From Rhynochetos jubatus (Eukaryota > Chordata > Aves > Eurypygiformes > Rhynochetidae): a stretch of DNA of 64,000 bases. The translations under genes and the position numbers were made by a program. The notes beneath the pieces were generated by a model. It saw only the letters and a list, made by a program, of their open reading frames with translations, was not told where the DNA came from and did no database searches. The DNA is taken from the NCBI GenBank assembly GCA_027574665.1, contig CM050653.1, positions 41,552,118 through 41,616,117 on the forward strand, read 5' to 3'. How positions within the stretch are numbered: position 1 is the stretch's first letter; every line of letters starts with the position of its first letter. Of the stretch, positions 36,016-47,860 are shown piece by piece.

Positions 36016-37964
36016 CAGTACTTCAGACATTTGGAACAAGCTTTGACACAGAGAATATTACTGGAAATAAATGCATGGGAGACACGTGACTAGCAGATTC
36101 CCAATTACATAGCCCAATGAATATAAAGCACCATCTCCTCTATCCCGTCATTGGTGTTAGCATATATTACTGCACAAAATGACTAAATGCAGCATGACTA
36201 TACTCATTTTGATAGTGATTGTTTAAGTCAGTCAAGGGAAGAGCTGGCTGTCAGTTCTAATCCTTTACTATGAAAGGTGGCAGCACCAGCTCTACTCAAT
36301 CCTTCTGCAGGCTCTTACACCTCCGAGCACCAAGGGGCTTGCTGCTACCAAACAAGTTTCATGGCAATGTAGTAACTAATAACACTGGAAGAATGACTCC
36401 TGATTTCCACTGGCAATACCTCTGCCTGGGTGGTTTCAAGAAAAGAGTTATCAGTCAAGGAACAGCAATTCAGAAACCGTAAATGTGGGGACAGAGATGC
36501 CCATGGGATTTGTGTATGTTAGCTTTGCTTGCGATAACAGATTAGGAAACTGGATCAAGAGTTACCAAAAAAAGGACAAAAATTGAGGAGGGGAAGGAGG
36601 ATAAAACTGAAGTTGGACTGATTGGAACTGCTGCAAAGTCTGCATTTTTAAAAAGACAGACCTGATAAAAAGACACTGTAGGTTAAGAGAGTTTATACCT
36701 CCCACATTGGATTGCAACACTTACACAGCTATAGTACTGTGTAAGTACCACAAGGGTCACGTGTGGTGATTTAAACAACTCAGGAAATCAGCACTTTATA
36801 GAACGATTGTTTTTACCACCAAATGTTCAAATGCAAACTCAAGATTTTTCAAAATTGTTTACAAATCAGAGAGATGTACCGCTATATCTGAAATGAATAA
36901 GCACCAACATTTCACCAGAATTTTTACTACAAATTTCTGCAAGCTCAGTCCTCCAGAAATGTCCAGTTCAAAACAACACATAATTTAAAAAGTGAAGGGA
37001 GCTGTAAAAATCATATTTATAATATTAATAAACAATGTATAGCAACTTGTTATAACAACACTATTTCAAACTCAATGACATGCTTAGGCAACAAAGCAGC
37101 CTACTTAAACATCAAGTTTTATCTATGTTCTTACATCACATATACATCTATTTAAGCTTTCCAGGAACAGCATAGGCATTCCAATCAATCATTTAAAAAG
37201 GAAATACAGTTGTCTGAGGTTTTTTTAACCATCAAAAACCTGTCATTGTGTAACATTACATTCAGCAGTTCATCTGATCTTCACTAGAAAAAAAACAAAG
37301 TGCTGTGCTCATCGAGTTTAAATTTAAAACTGCCAAGTACCACGATCAGGCTCCTGCTTTCTGATGACAAATGCTGATGGAATACTCTTCTCCCCCCAGG
37401 ACTAAAAGCATCTCACACTAGTCTAAATGGTACTTTCCATGACCACTGACAATGGTGAAACTTACTGCCTACAAATATTAAGGGAGAACAATCAAAGATG
37501 TATGGCCACAATAAACTCATTATCAATTCAAAAGCATATGTGTCAAAACTATCTTTGAGTGTTCATCCAGCACTACTACTACATTTACATTTACCGAGTC
37601 ACTGTAGCTATTATCTGCACAAGGGGTACTGCTGCATACGTTTAGCAGATAAATCTGAAATTTTCACATGGCCAAAAATCAGTACATTTCCTACAACTGT
37701 GTAATATGAAAAACATGAAATTAAAGGGGCCATGTCCATTTTTAAATTCAGGTTTACTGCATGAGATTTTAAAATGCAGACTACATATTCATCATTCAGT
37801 AATTATATTTCACTTGCCAGGACTCTGTCTTTTGGTTTTCTTAATTACACCAATTAATGCCTTTTTTTTTTTCCCCTGGTCTAAATGTTTTTTATTAATT
37901 CTTTACCTCCTGGAGATACTTGTAAAGAGTTCTGTGAGATACACATAGGACAGCAAAGAACACT
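36016..37964. other. Unique noncoding DNA, no gene seen
   Basis: No recognised gene. It contains a small perfect hairpin at 36719-36746 and AT-rich sequence from 36780 to 37200 that looks like intron or conserved noncoding DNA. Confidence 0.55.
36719..36746. repeat. Small perfect inverted repeat
   Basis: ACTTACACAG (36719-36728) and CTGTGTAAGT (36737-36746) are exact reverse complements with an 8-base loop. The stem is far too short for a microRNA precursor. Such a 10-bp palindrome is modestly unlikely at one spot but expected now and then in 64 kb. Confidence 0.6.
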
Positions 37965-38085
37965 CCAAAAGTTTAATCCTAGCTTTGCCAACACTTCCCT
38001 CTGTGACCATGGATAAAAGACCACCTCTCCCTCCCTGCTACTGCAGCTTCAGCTTCCTTGAAAGGTTCTCAAAATAGACTAATGG
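37965..38085 (+). mobile_element. MIR-like ancient SINE relic
   Basis: TCCTAGCTTTGCCAACACTT followed by CCCTCTGTGACCATGGATAA and a CCACCTCTCC block. The order and spacing match the MIR core (CTCTGCCACTTACT, then GTGTGACCTTGGGCAAGT, then CTTAACCTCTC). Divergence is strong; the end is not sharp. Confidence 0.5.
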
Positions 38086-39413
38086 ACCTCCTGTGAGGAG
38101 ATCTTAAATCTGTTAAACTATTTTAAGGAATCAAAGTTCTGACTATTAATAATTTAGTCCTATTGCTGATCCATTTAAATACAGGCACTGCAAAATCGCT
38201 TCACATGCCTATTAACTACAACCTCTCAAGCTAACAGTAGTTCATTATTCTGACAGTACTCCAGTTTGAGCTTACTAGTTGTGCCTGTTGCATGGATTAG
38301 GAGTCTTCCATCACCTCTAAGGTAAGGACTACAAACGCCTGACTTCAGAGTATCCTTTCTGAGCGCTCCTTATTCTTAATTTTCCTGCTTAGCATTTATT
38401 ATTGGCCTACAGCAAGTTTCCTCAGGCCAAGTAGTATCATCACTGCTTTAACACGGCTTGGCCTTTCCTCCAAATCAATCTTCCATGGGAACATAGTCCA
38501 GAGAGGATTTCCTTTTTGTCAGGTGACAGAAAACCACAGATAATATTGTGATAGAATGATCAACAGAAAAATAAATCCCTGCAGAAATCTTATGTGATAA
38601 TTTACAGGACTTTTTGCAGAAGGAGTTGGCCAATGTCTCCTAAAAGACACAGTCTCTAAGGAGTGATTTGTTTTTTCCAGGCAAAGATCACATTATTCCT
38701 GCTTTTAGTGGTGGTCAATACCATATTTGCCAGATGACAAGGATGTGATCTTTCCAGCCTTTACTTGCTCATCATCTGGGATTTGGGCTTGGGATTTTTG
38801 TTGGGGTTTATTTTTAAGGTGAATGGTACTACATGATGGCACTGTGCTCCCTTTGCGGCTGGAGGGCAGACTTTTAAATGGAAAAATTATCATAGGTGCT
38901 TTTTTGTGAAGAAGGGAGGAGAAATGATGGTTTGGTCGAGATTCAGATGACTAAAGACAGACTAAGCATTTGTTTCTTCAGTTACTTGCTTAATTTTACA
39001 TGCCCTGGCATATTACATCTAGGACACAGACAATAATAAACGGGAAAAGAAAGAACAACGGAAGGCAGATGTGATAGCTGTCCACAGATAAATGAGCATG
39101 TCATTAAGTAAGAGAGGTTGATTATTTGTATTACCAACAAAGGGTAAAACAGGAAAGAAGGGCCTTCACAATGCTTAGAAATCATTCCAGAAAAAGTGCT
39201 GATTGAAAAGCAGACACGTGCAAACCGAGCCTTTATGAAAGGGTCATCCCAGGTCACCCACATACAGAACACATTTTGAAAATCATCAAATTATTAAAAT
39301 CACCTATGCCCTAAATATTTATTAAATAGGACTTCCTAAGTACATTTAAGAAGTGTCAGACTCCAGTTTGATTTCAAACCTGATCATAAAAACTTAAATT
39401 AACCTCCTTTCAT
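38086..39413. other. Unique noncoding DNA, no gene seen
   Basis: No recognised repeat, RNA gene or plausible exon. Confidence 0.55.
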
Positions 39414-39439
39414 AAAAAAAAAAAAAAAAAAAAAAAAAA
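39414..39439. repeat. A26 homopolymer
   Basis: Twenty-six consecutive A, the longest homopolymer in the window. A poly(A) tail of a retroposed copy was considered, but the AT-rich sequence before it shows no recognisable source transcript and no duplicated flank was found. Confidence 0.85.
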
Positions 39440-42400
39440 GGCAGCAAACAAAAATGGTTTAAGGGCATTGATATATAAATTCCCGATTTATAATGTCACT
39501 CACACACTTACCTGGGGTAATGCATCTTGTTCTGATCACTCTGATACCAGGAATTTGTAAACAAACCAGAAGGTTTGTTCAGTGATGAACAATAACATTG
39601 AACAGAGGTCAGCAGGAACAGTTTTACAAGGAAGGATTGCTGGAGTTAAACCATGAGTAAATACAAGAAGAGAGGAATGCATTTTAACATTGAACTATAA
39701 AATTGAAGGGTAAAAAGCAAAAACCAAAGAGGGAGATGAATTAATTAGTGTGGTGCCCAGAGGCAGGGGAGGAGGGATAATGAAGAGTAGTGGGATTAAA
39801 TTAGGAAAAGCAAAATTTAGGCTGAGTATAAAGAAAAAAACCCTTACTAATAATGAGTTTTATTATTTCGGGAATTAGTCTCTCAGGTGAAATGATGGAA
39901 ACACCTGCCTAATATTTAGGACTTTTAAATTTAGGTTGTGCAAAGGCATTAATGCATGATACACAAAGTATGCACAAAGGCATATACCCTTTGGGGAACA
40001 AAACGGTGCTGGTGGGGACAGAAAGAGCGGATGAGGCCACATCCTGTCACATCCCTACGACTGCAGTACAATTACCAACATCCTCTTCAAGAACTGCCCA
40101 AAATAGCCTACGCCCACATCAGACAGGCTTTGCTCTGAAGCACTGCCCACACCATAAAGGGATGGGCACGTGCACGAGGGGACGGGCACACAGGGAGGTG
40201 GCAGAAGTGGTTGGCCCAACATAATCCAAAGCACTGCAGGGAAAGGACATGGACTTTGTTCCCCAGTGCAGCACCAACTCTCTTGGCCCCCTTCTGGACC
40301 TTCCTCAGCACATCCTTACCTACTGCAGGCAAAACAGTTTGAAGGCAACAGGGAGAGAAATCCCTAAACAAAACCATAGAATTTCACTACTCTAATTCAA
40401 GGATTTTTTTACTTTGCAGATTGGCTGGCCCATGCCACAGCATTCGGAGGCCAGGCTTGTTGCTCTAGTCACAGCACGTTGGTCTTTAGAGCTTTCCGTA
40501 GTAAATATGGCAGTTCAGAGGCACGACTGCTATTGCTGCTGCCTCTTCATTTAGTTCACGAAGGCCAAGCAAGCCGGCTAACCCCACCATAAAACAAAAC
40601 AAAGCATCCCTTCAAAACGGGCTGCAAGATGAAAATGCCACAGCGCAGCTGGCAATCTGATTTCTTTATAGCAGTTTTCCTGCTGTTTTAAGTGGGAAAC
40701 ATCACCCAAACCTGTTCCAACATTTTTCTGGGGTTTGCTCTGCCTATCTCACATAAAAGTAAAAATCAGTAAATGCTTTGCTGGCAATTTTGACAGCCCT
40801 GCAGGGACCACAACCGGATAAACTGTTTGTGCCTAATAACGGGCAGGTCATTCACCCAAGTGGAAGAAAAAAAAAAAAAAGGGAAGGGTTAAATGCTGTA
40901 GCTTTATCAGGAAATTTGAGACTTTAAACTGGAAGCAATTTGTTCAATGGCTATTTTGACCATAGAACTTCCTAATCTCAGTTCCCATAAAGTTTGGCTT
41001 GAGGCCAGCCAGAATGGTTCGTTTCAGCTGCACAGATATCTTCCACAGAGGAAATAAAAGGATTTCAAACCCTGGAGTCATTTCCTTTGGTTCTCGGCTC
41101 ATTCAGAAAAAATGTCCTTTCGGTCAGTGATATCTCCAACTTAATTCCTGCAGCATGATTTTTAAAAAAAGGTCTTTGTGGGAAACTTTTTCTGAAGGTT
41201 TGGAAGTGTGCCCTGTAAGCTCTTTGCCAGTTGGTGTAAAATACCTTCTTTCCTCCCAGAATCTTGCAAAGCCAAAGGTCCTCTCCTTTTCTGCATTAAC
41301 TCAGAGCATTCCAGAAGTTCTTACTCATCCTGCAGTCCCATTTCATTATTAAAGGAGGCAGTCACGCTCACACACACAGAAGTAAGAGTTTGCAGAACTG
41401 CGCATCAAAATAATCCATTAAAGCTACTCAACCGCAGGGAGCGATCCGTGCACAGCTTCAGGTGCAATGGCGCAAGCAGGACAAGTAAGCATTTCTTAAA
41501 AGGAGCAATTCATTGTTTTGCTAAAAGTACCATAGGTTTTGAGGCAAGTAAGCCTAACACACCGCATGCCTCAGCGTCTCGCTTTCGAGAGCAACTGACA
41601 AATACCTGAAGATTTAGCCCCAAATTTTAAAAGTGGTCCAAACAGACTGTTTAAAACAAGCATGCAGGCCAAGCAACATAAATGCCAGGACTACAACATC
41701 GTCTCCAAGTGAGTGCTATACCTACTCCTTGACGCTACCAGCTTAAACACGTACTCAGGGTTTCGCTGTAATAATGCAGGTAACATTTTTTTGACACACA
41801 GCCTAGCTATAATGACCAAATTAATTCCACGAGCATCAGACCTGGGAACATTACCTTTACGCTGTCACAAAAGAGAGAGAAAGATTTTCAAATATAACCT
41901 CAGGCCTGTGATATTTCTAACAGTACCATAAAACAAACTACTGAGGTGCAGGGCTCGGTATAAATGGTAGCATTTGAGGGTCCTATAGTAGTGACCTTGT
42001 ATATCCTCTGTCCTAACATGAACCTTGAAGCACAAGGTTGCATCAGACCTGACACATTTTACGAAGAAGACTGATTTTATTGACACTCAAGGCCTTCTTC
42101 AGCATCATGCTTTGGCACGTGCCTAATGCTAAGTAGACACATCTTCAGGTGGTCCTTTCTACGTTCAGAAGATTTGGAAGGCAGAGTATAGGACATATGC
42201 AAAATGGAAACGTTAATGAGTTGAACCCTACTGTCAACTTGAAATGTCAATGCTGATCTTGCAATCGATAATTAAAACGCTCTTTCTAGGAAAATTTCTC
42301 ACTAGGCCAAAATTACACTTTTAGTTATTATTTATGAATTGTGACTTGTAAAACTCACAACTAAATCCCCACAATTGTCAATTCTTGCATTATAATGATT

Positions 42401-42926
42401 CAAGGTATTATATGACATTGACTGATACATCAACTTCTAATAAAGCAGTTCAACACATATACAGATATTATATGTCTATGTGTATCGAGAGAGAGCGATC
42501 TCACAAGCTCCTTGACAACACTGCAACAGGGCAACTGAGGTGTTAAAATTGATGGCCTTCTTCATCCTAACTCAGAGATATTCTTACAGCGCCTTGAATA
42601 GCACAGACTAAATCTGCAATCTGCAGTGCGGACCTCTACTAGAGAGGAGATAAGCTATTAGATCTTATTTCTGTCTTCTGAAGGAATGTGGGGTACCATC
42701 TAATTTATAAAATAAATAAAACAAATACAGAAGCACACTTTTCTATACGCCAATCCAAACATTTCTCTATCACAAAGTTTTCTCCATTTAAATGGTTATT
42801 TACTAGGATAAAATACCAATGGAGAGGCAGCAATGCAGCATACAGGATGAAAGGCGTATGGGAGGTTTACAGAATAGCTAGTGTTCCTGATGTTAAAGTG
42901 GACCAACACTGGAATTATAATGGTGC
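39440..42926. other. Unique noncoding DNA, no gene seen
   Basis: About 3.5 kb with no known repeat except an A14 run at 40867-40880. A CpG-containing patch lies at about 40100-40620. The frames there and at 41208-41609 (133 codons) lack recognised domains and splice support. Confidence 0.5.
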
Positions 42927-42948
42927 TTTTTTCTTTTTTTTTTTTCTT
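42927..42948. repeat. T-rich run
   Basis: T6, C, then about 14 T, read directly. It produces a phenylalanine run in a chance plus-strand frame (42688-43083). Confidence 0.8.
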
Positions 42949-44220
42949 CCTTTCATTTTTAAAGTTATATGTAAATTCAAACCAAATGTTGACTGGAAAG
43001 TTTCTCCCCTTTTACATTCCACTTCTCTTCTCCCTCCCAGGAATGCCAAACCCAGGAGCAGAGTGTCAGTAAAGGCTGTCTAAACTGAAATGAAATTTCT
43101 GGTTTCACTTAGTCCTGTGGGCAACATGTGCTTCCACTCTTCCCTAAAACACAGTGGGAACATGGGGCTTTAAAATCATAATCTGAAAATCCCATTTTCT
43201 TATAAGCCTTATTAATATGAAATGACTGACTCAACTTTCAGTTAAAATAATAGGGGAGCATTTCATAGCCATTCCTCTGCCTTATCCTCACTCCCAAGCT
43301 ACGTCGAGCTCACCCTGCTGGGCTTTTAGAGGTTAATTTGACAAAACTCATCTTGGAATTATCTTATTTTCTTTAATGTGCAAACCTGGAGACATTTCCT
43401 AGGCCTCAAACTGGCCAACGCACACATAATTTGCAAGCAGATGAACCATAATGCAGCCACACTTCACTCCTCCGGCTCCTGCCCCCTGGCATTTCAGCAA
43501 ACCACTGCAGTTCCCACCCACTCCCCCAACAACACACCCATGCACCCCGACACGGTCAGCCTTGTTTTAAGGGCAAGAGAGGCTGCTTACCCTCTCTTCC
43601 GCCCGAGAGCCAGAACCTGCATCAGGAGGCATTCTCCAGGGACAGGCCTGTTTAAAAGGATGGCAGAGAGCATGGGAGAGTGCCCCAGCCCCAAAAGCCT
43701 CGAGGCAGTGTCCACAGGTGCCCAGCTCCCATGCTGGCTGCAACGGCCCCAGAGGGAGCAGCCTGAAAGAGTCCATCTCCCTGCTTCCTCCCCATTGCCG
43801 CCTGCGGACATGCCGCCACTTAGATCATTGCAGAAGTTGAATGAAATTAGGCACTAAAACACTACATCTTACAATGTTTGCCTGACTCCAAACTCAGAAT
43901 ATTGGGGGAACTCTACGACATAAGTGCATGCGTTTGAGCAAGAAGTTGGTCACTGAACCCTCACCCCACCCCCTTGAGCAGCCTCATGCCATAACTCCTG
44001 TCATATAACCCTGAGCTTGCTCCCCTTCCTGTACCAAAACTTGGCTGCTCTGGTGGTCAGAAACTCTCACCTATATTTCACCTGTAATTTAATCATGGCC
44101 CATTTACCCTGACTTATTCTTGCTGCCAGCTCTGTGCTCATAGCCTTTTTTTCCCCCCACCTAATACCAGACACTGATTTCTTCATAGAAAGTGCCTTTC
44201 CTATTTCATTTTTGTTTTGT
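42949..44220. other. Unique DNA; C-rich open frame, no gene recognised
   Basis: 43378-43857 is richer in C and G than its surroundings and is open in one plus frame for 159 codons (proline, serine and alanine rich), with two minus frames also open. Openness on both strands is what GC-rich DNA gives. I see no domain, start context or splice pattern that would make it a gene. Confidence 0.45.
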
Positions 44221-44564
44221 AAATCATACAACCACAGAATGGTTTGGGTTGGAAGAGACCTTAAAGAGCATCTAGTTCCAGCCCCTCTGCCATGGGTGGG
44301 GACACCCTCCACTAGGCCAGGTTGCTCCAAGCCTCATCCAGCCTGGCCTTGAACACTTCCAGGGATGGGGCATCCACAGCTTCTCTGGGCAACCTGTGCC
44401 AGTGTCTCACCACCCTCTTCAGGAAGAATTTCTTCCTGATATCTAATCTAAATCTCCTCACTTTCAGTTTAAACCCGTTACCCCTTGTCCTGTGACTACA
44501 GGCCCTTGTAAAAAGTCTCCCCTCAGCTTTCTTGTAGGCCCCTTCAGGTACTGGAAGGTGCTAT
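44221..44564 (-). mobile_element. CR1 LINE, 5'-truncated
   Basis: On the plus strand it opens with the reversed CR1 end (AATCATACAACCACAGAATG), then GGTTTGGGTTGGAAGAGACC and ATGGGTGGGGACACCCTCCA. GGCCTTGAACACTTCCAGGG, GGGCAACCTGTGCCAGTGTC and TTCTTCCTGATATCTAATC follow, ending at CCCCTTCAGGTACTGGAAGG near 44564. All are standard CR1 blocks in the correct order. About 345 bases survive. The coding part is short and interrupted. Confidence 0.95.
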
Positions 44565-45699
44565 GTCTGTTCTCTTAAATGCTATATCTTACATTCCCCA
44601 CCAATCCCTCTTTATGATCTTTGGAATCATTTCCAACATTTCCAAGAACTAAGCTGAGACTGTTAGACCATGAATGTGACTGTGTGGAATGAGGACACAA
44701 CTCTAGCTTTTGTCCTTAGGGCAGCAACAGGAAGGGAGCTCCAACAGGTTACTTGGATAGAAAGCAGCTGAAGGAAAAACCCCATCAAATACTCAGGGAG
44801 AAGAAATTAAGGTGGGAATCACAATTTACTAAGCCAACCTTTCTTTCTATGTCTCTCCCTGGCAGAGCTGCACAACTGAGCAAGCTGTGCACACAACTTA
44901 ATGGTCTTCAGCAGAAGATTCTGTCTCCTGAGGGCAGGACAGCAAAATGGTAGGGACTGGATGAGAGAGAGGAATTCAGCAGCTGCACCTTCAGGGACAT
45001 CCCTTACAAGCAATCGAGCCAAGGTCCTGCTAAGGGAGAAGAAGGAGACGTTCACAGCGGGTATTTCAGCAGTGTCTTACAGCAGGGACAAGTCCATTAG
45101 GGCAACTACCAGCTCAAGGCAGCATTCCAGTGGTAAAAGCAGGATGTGATCCAGTGCTGGATCTTCCCCACTGACAGCAGCTGACTTTGCACCTTCTAGC
45201 ATTGAAAGCAACCCTCTAGAACTTGGAGCTTATCAGAAGGAAGGAGTGGGTTGGAGTGATGGCAGTCTCTCTCATCAGGTAAGCAGATGGGGGAGTTGGT
45301 AATCTTGGAGAAAATCAGAGGGTGATCACTAGACCTATCCCTCTTGCAAAGAAAACAACAGGCCAGAGGACGTAACTGGACATACTGGGATGGAAAGTAA
45401 CCACAGAGTCACTCAGGTATGATGGTGACAACACAAATGAAACTCCAGTAGCTCCCTAAATGTTTTAACCCTAAGAAATTAGATGTGTAAGCTGAAATAG
45501 ATGTAAGAAAATGCTCAGGTATTAGAAAGACCGTGCAAGTGAGGCAATGAGCGTACCACCGTAACAGTGAGATACAACATACATGCCACAGAGGAGGCCA
45601 TGCCGGTGGTGGAGAAACAACCAGGCTAAGCGTGGCAGCGAGTAACACAGAACTTGCAAGAGCTGAAATCCCAACCCTAAACATGAAGAACGGCAGTTC
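44565..45699. other. Unassigned DNA, possibly the 5' part of an old CR1
   Basis: Sequence between the CR1 tail and the recognisable CR1 endonuclease remnant. Composition and purine bias resemble the old CR1 downstream, and it could be that element's worn 5' half, but I found no diagnostic block. Frames at 44753-44953 and 44901-45149 have no domain. Confidence 0.3.
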
Positions 45700-46880
45700 T
45701 GCATTACTGGAGAGCTACCGCTGTGCTCCTGACTGTCCCACTAGGATGACAACACCAACTGCCCCGTACAGAGTAAGAAGCTGAAAAGCGATAAAGGGCA
45801 GAAAGCGAGCGGAATGCCCATAGGGGATTTTAATTACTCCTACACAGATTGGGAAAAATGGGATATAACACAAAGATCACAATTTTAGGTGCTGTTTCAG
45901 CGAGCAGCTTCTCAGGAAGCCCAGAAGAACAGAGACAACTCTTACTTTGAAATGACACAGAGGAGGGTATAGGACAAAAATGACAAAAGTGAAGACAAAC
46001 AAATTGCAACAACAGATGGTATTCTTGATCCAGGATGCAATAGCTGACTACACATGCTAGTAAGTGGTGTGCAGCTTCTTTTCCTAAGTCAACTTTGTAC
46101 TTGAGGACCAGGAGGTGGCATACGTGGTGGCAGTATTCAGAAAAGATCCCAGGTGAGATCCGGGTACCTACAGGTCTGTAAACCTGGTGTCAAATTTCCA
46201 GCAATTACAGAGTAAAATCAATGGAAATGCAATATGTGGAAGGAGTCAACCTGGCTTTTGTAGGTTTGCCTCACAGAGCTATTGGAGTTCTTTGAAAAGG
46301 TCAACAAGCCCGTGGGTAAGGGTGATCTGGCTAATATAGTCTCCATGGATCTCCGAAAGGCATTTGAGAAGGCCCTCACAAAAGATTTCTTAGGAAACTA
46401 AGCAGCCATGGCTTAAGTGGGAAAGTTCTTGGATAAACAGGTGGTTAAAAGATAAAAACAGACCTTACAGGGCATGATCTTTCTTCCAAGAGGGAAATGG
46501 CACCAATGGACTTTCACGTGGAGCTTTGCTGGGACCCACACAGCACCACGTTTCTACATGACAAGAAGAGGCTAAGCAGTGAGGTGACAAGACTATTCAG
46601 GAGAAAAAACAGGGAGGGCATCTGAGAAGTGCAGAAGGACCTTTTTAAATAAGTGATTGGATAATAAACCAGCAGAATAAATTAAATGTAGATAAATGTA
46701 GCGAACCACACGGGAAAAAATTCCAGTTGCACATTATCCAATGATGCCATTTGAACTGTCCATACAAATCCCAGCTCCATATTTGCTCAAAAAGGCAAAC
46801 TGAATTCTAGGAATCACTTCAAAAGTAGTAAAATGCAAGGCAAAGAATATACTGCAGAAAAACCCTGTCAGGCCCTCCTA
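45700..46880 (+). mobile_element. Old degraded CR1 LINE with endonuclease and RT remnants
   Basis: An ancient plus-strand CR1 recognised from its coding remnants. GDFN at 45823-45834, in the GDFNYSYTDWEKW context, matches the conserved endonuclease motif. After a diverged gap, 46268-46390 translates as LTELLEFFEKVNKP and then SMDLRKAFEK, the reverse-transcriptase motif A region with its catalytic aspartate (GAT at 46348-46350). HGLSGKVLGWINRWLKDRKQ-like codons follow near 46405-46460. Later blocks (a TAGATAAATG stretch at 46688-46698 and CTAGGAATCACTTC at 46807-46820) fit the downstream RT region. Frameshifts and stops abound and the CR1 3' tail is not seen. It is much older than the copies at 18.9 and 44.2 kb. 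Confidence 0.75.
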
Positions 46881-47559
46881 CCCCATAACTTTTGAACCGC
46901 CTGATCTTATTCAGACAAATTTAACAGAGGTAGCAATCTCAAATACTTTAAGTTCCAAAAACTCAGTCTCATTACTAGACACCAGAAAAAACACAGACGA
47001 GTTACAAAACAGAGGCTTATGAATCCCAGCAGCCTCAGAAGGATTTGTTGCGTGGCATGCACTCCCCTCCTTGAAGTGTAACTATTTTAACACTTCTGCA
47101 GAAACAGCCCAAGAAAGTAGAGCATAGCAGGCAGTAGCTATGCAATTCTTTCTGATGTAAGAACTCACATTCACCCAACCTGATAAATATGTATCTGTCT
47201 CCAAAACTGAAGGCATATTTAATTTCTGTTCCATGACTTTCTTCTCTAATAACAATCTATACTAGCAATAAAATCTGATTTTATTAAAAAGGAAATAACT
47301 ACTAAGATAATGTGCAACAAATTAAAAAAAATAAACACTAACATTTTGAACAAAGATTTCTCCTCAGTTTGGGGGCTTTTTTAAAAGATACGTTCCAGCA
47401 ATTATGTGGAACTTACCCTGTAATTTACTGCGAGCTGAAGTGACTGACGAGCAACCAAGACACCTCAGGCAATCTGGGTCACTCAGACTTTTTCTTGCTG
47501 TTTCATGATTAAAGGTTGACCACAAAAACCTTTACTTTCTGCAGAATGACATGCTTGGT
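46881..47559. other. Unique noncoding DNA, no gene seen
   Basis: No recognised repeat or gene. The 3' remainder of the old CR1 may extend into the first part but cannot be traced. Confidence 0.5.
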
Positions 47560-47860
47560 TGGTTAAATATGCAGGCAATTAACATAGAGATAACATGCAT
47601 TTAAATAGAGGTCCCGTTGACCCCCATCTCCTGCCTGCAACCTTTGCTCTGAAAGCAGGCAGCTTAGCAAAAATATTCAATTAATAAAAAGCCATGAAGG
47701 GCAACAAGTCCATTTTAATTCATTTAAAAATAAATGGTGTTTACTGCTCCATATTTAATAAGTTAATAAACAACAACACCACGACTAATACCGCAAGCAA
47801 CAGGGGCGTGCGGCTGAAAGATCTTTACAGAGGTTATATAAAAAAAAAAAAATTAAATTT
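47560..47860. promoter_or_regulatory. Candidate conserved noncoding block
   Basis: Repeat-free sequence with clustered homeodomain-type cores (ATGCATTTAAAT near 47596, CAATTAATAA near 47679, TTAATTCATTTAA near 47714). A short inverted pair, CCTGCCTGC at 47630 and GCAGGCAG at 47655, lies within it. It ends in an A13 run (about 47840-47852). The look is that of a developmental enhancer; unverified. Confidence 0.22.

Noticed and set aside
41208-41609. 133-codon plus frame
   Set aside because: No domain, no acceptor, and several other frames overlap.
43378-43857. 159-codon plus frame
   Set aside because: GC-rich DNA open on both strands at once; proline/serine/alanine composition and no domain or splice support.
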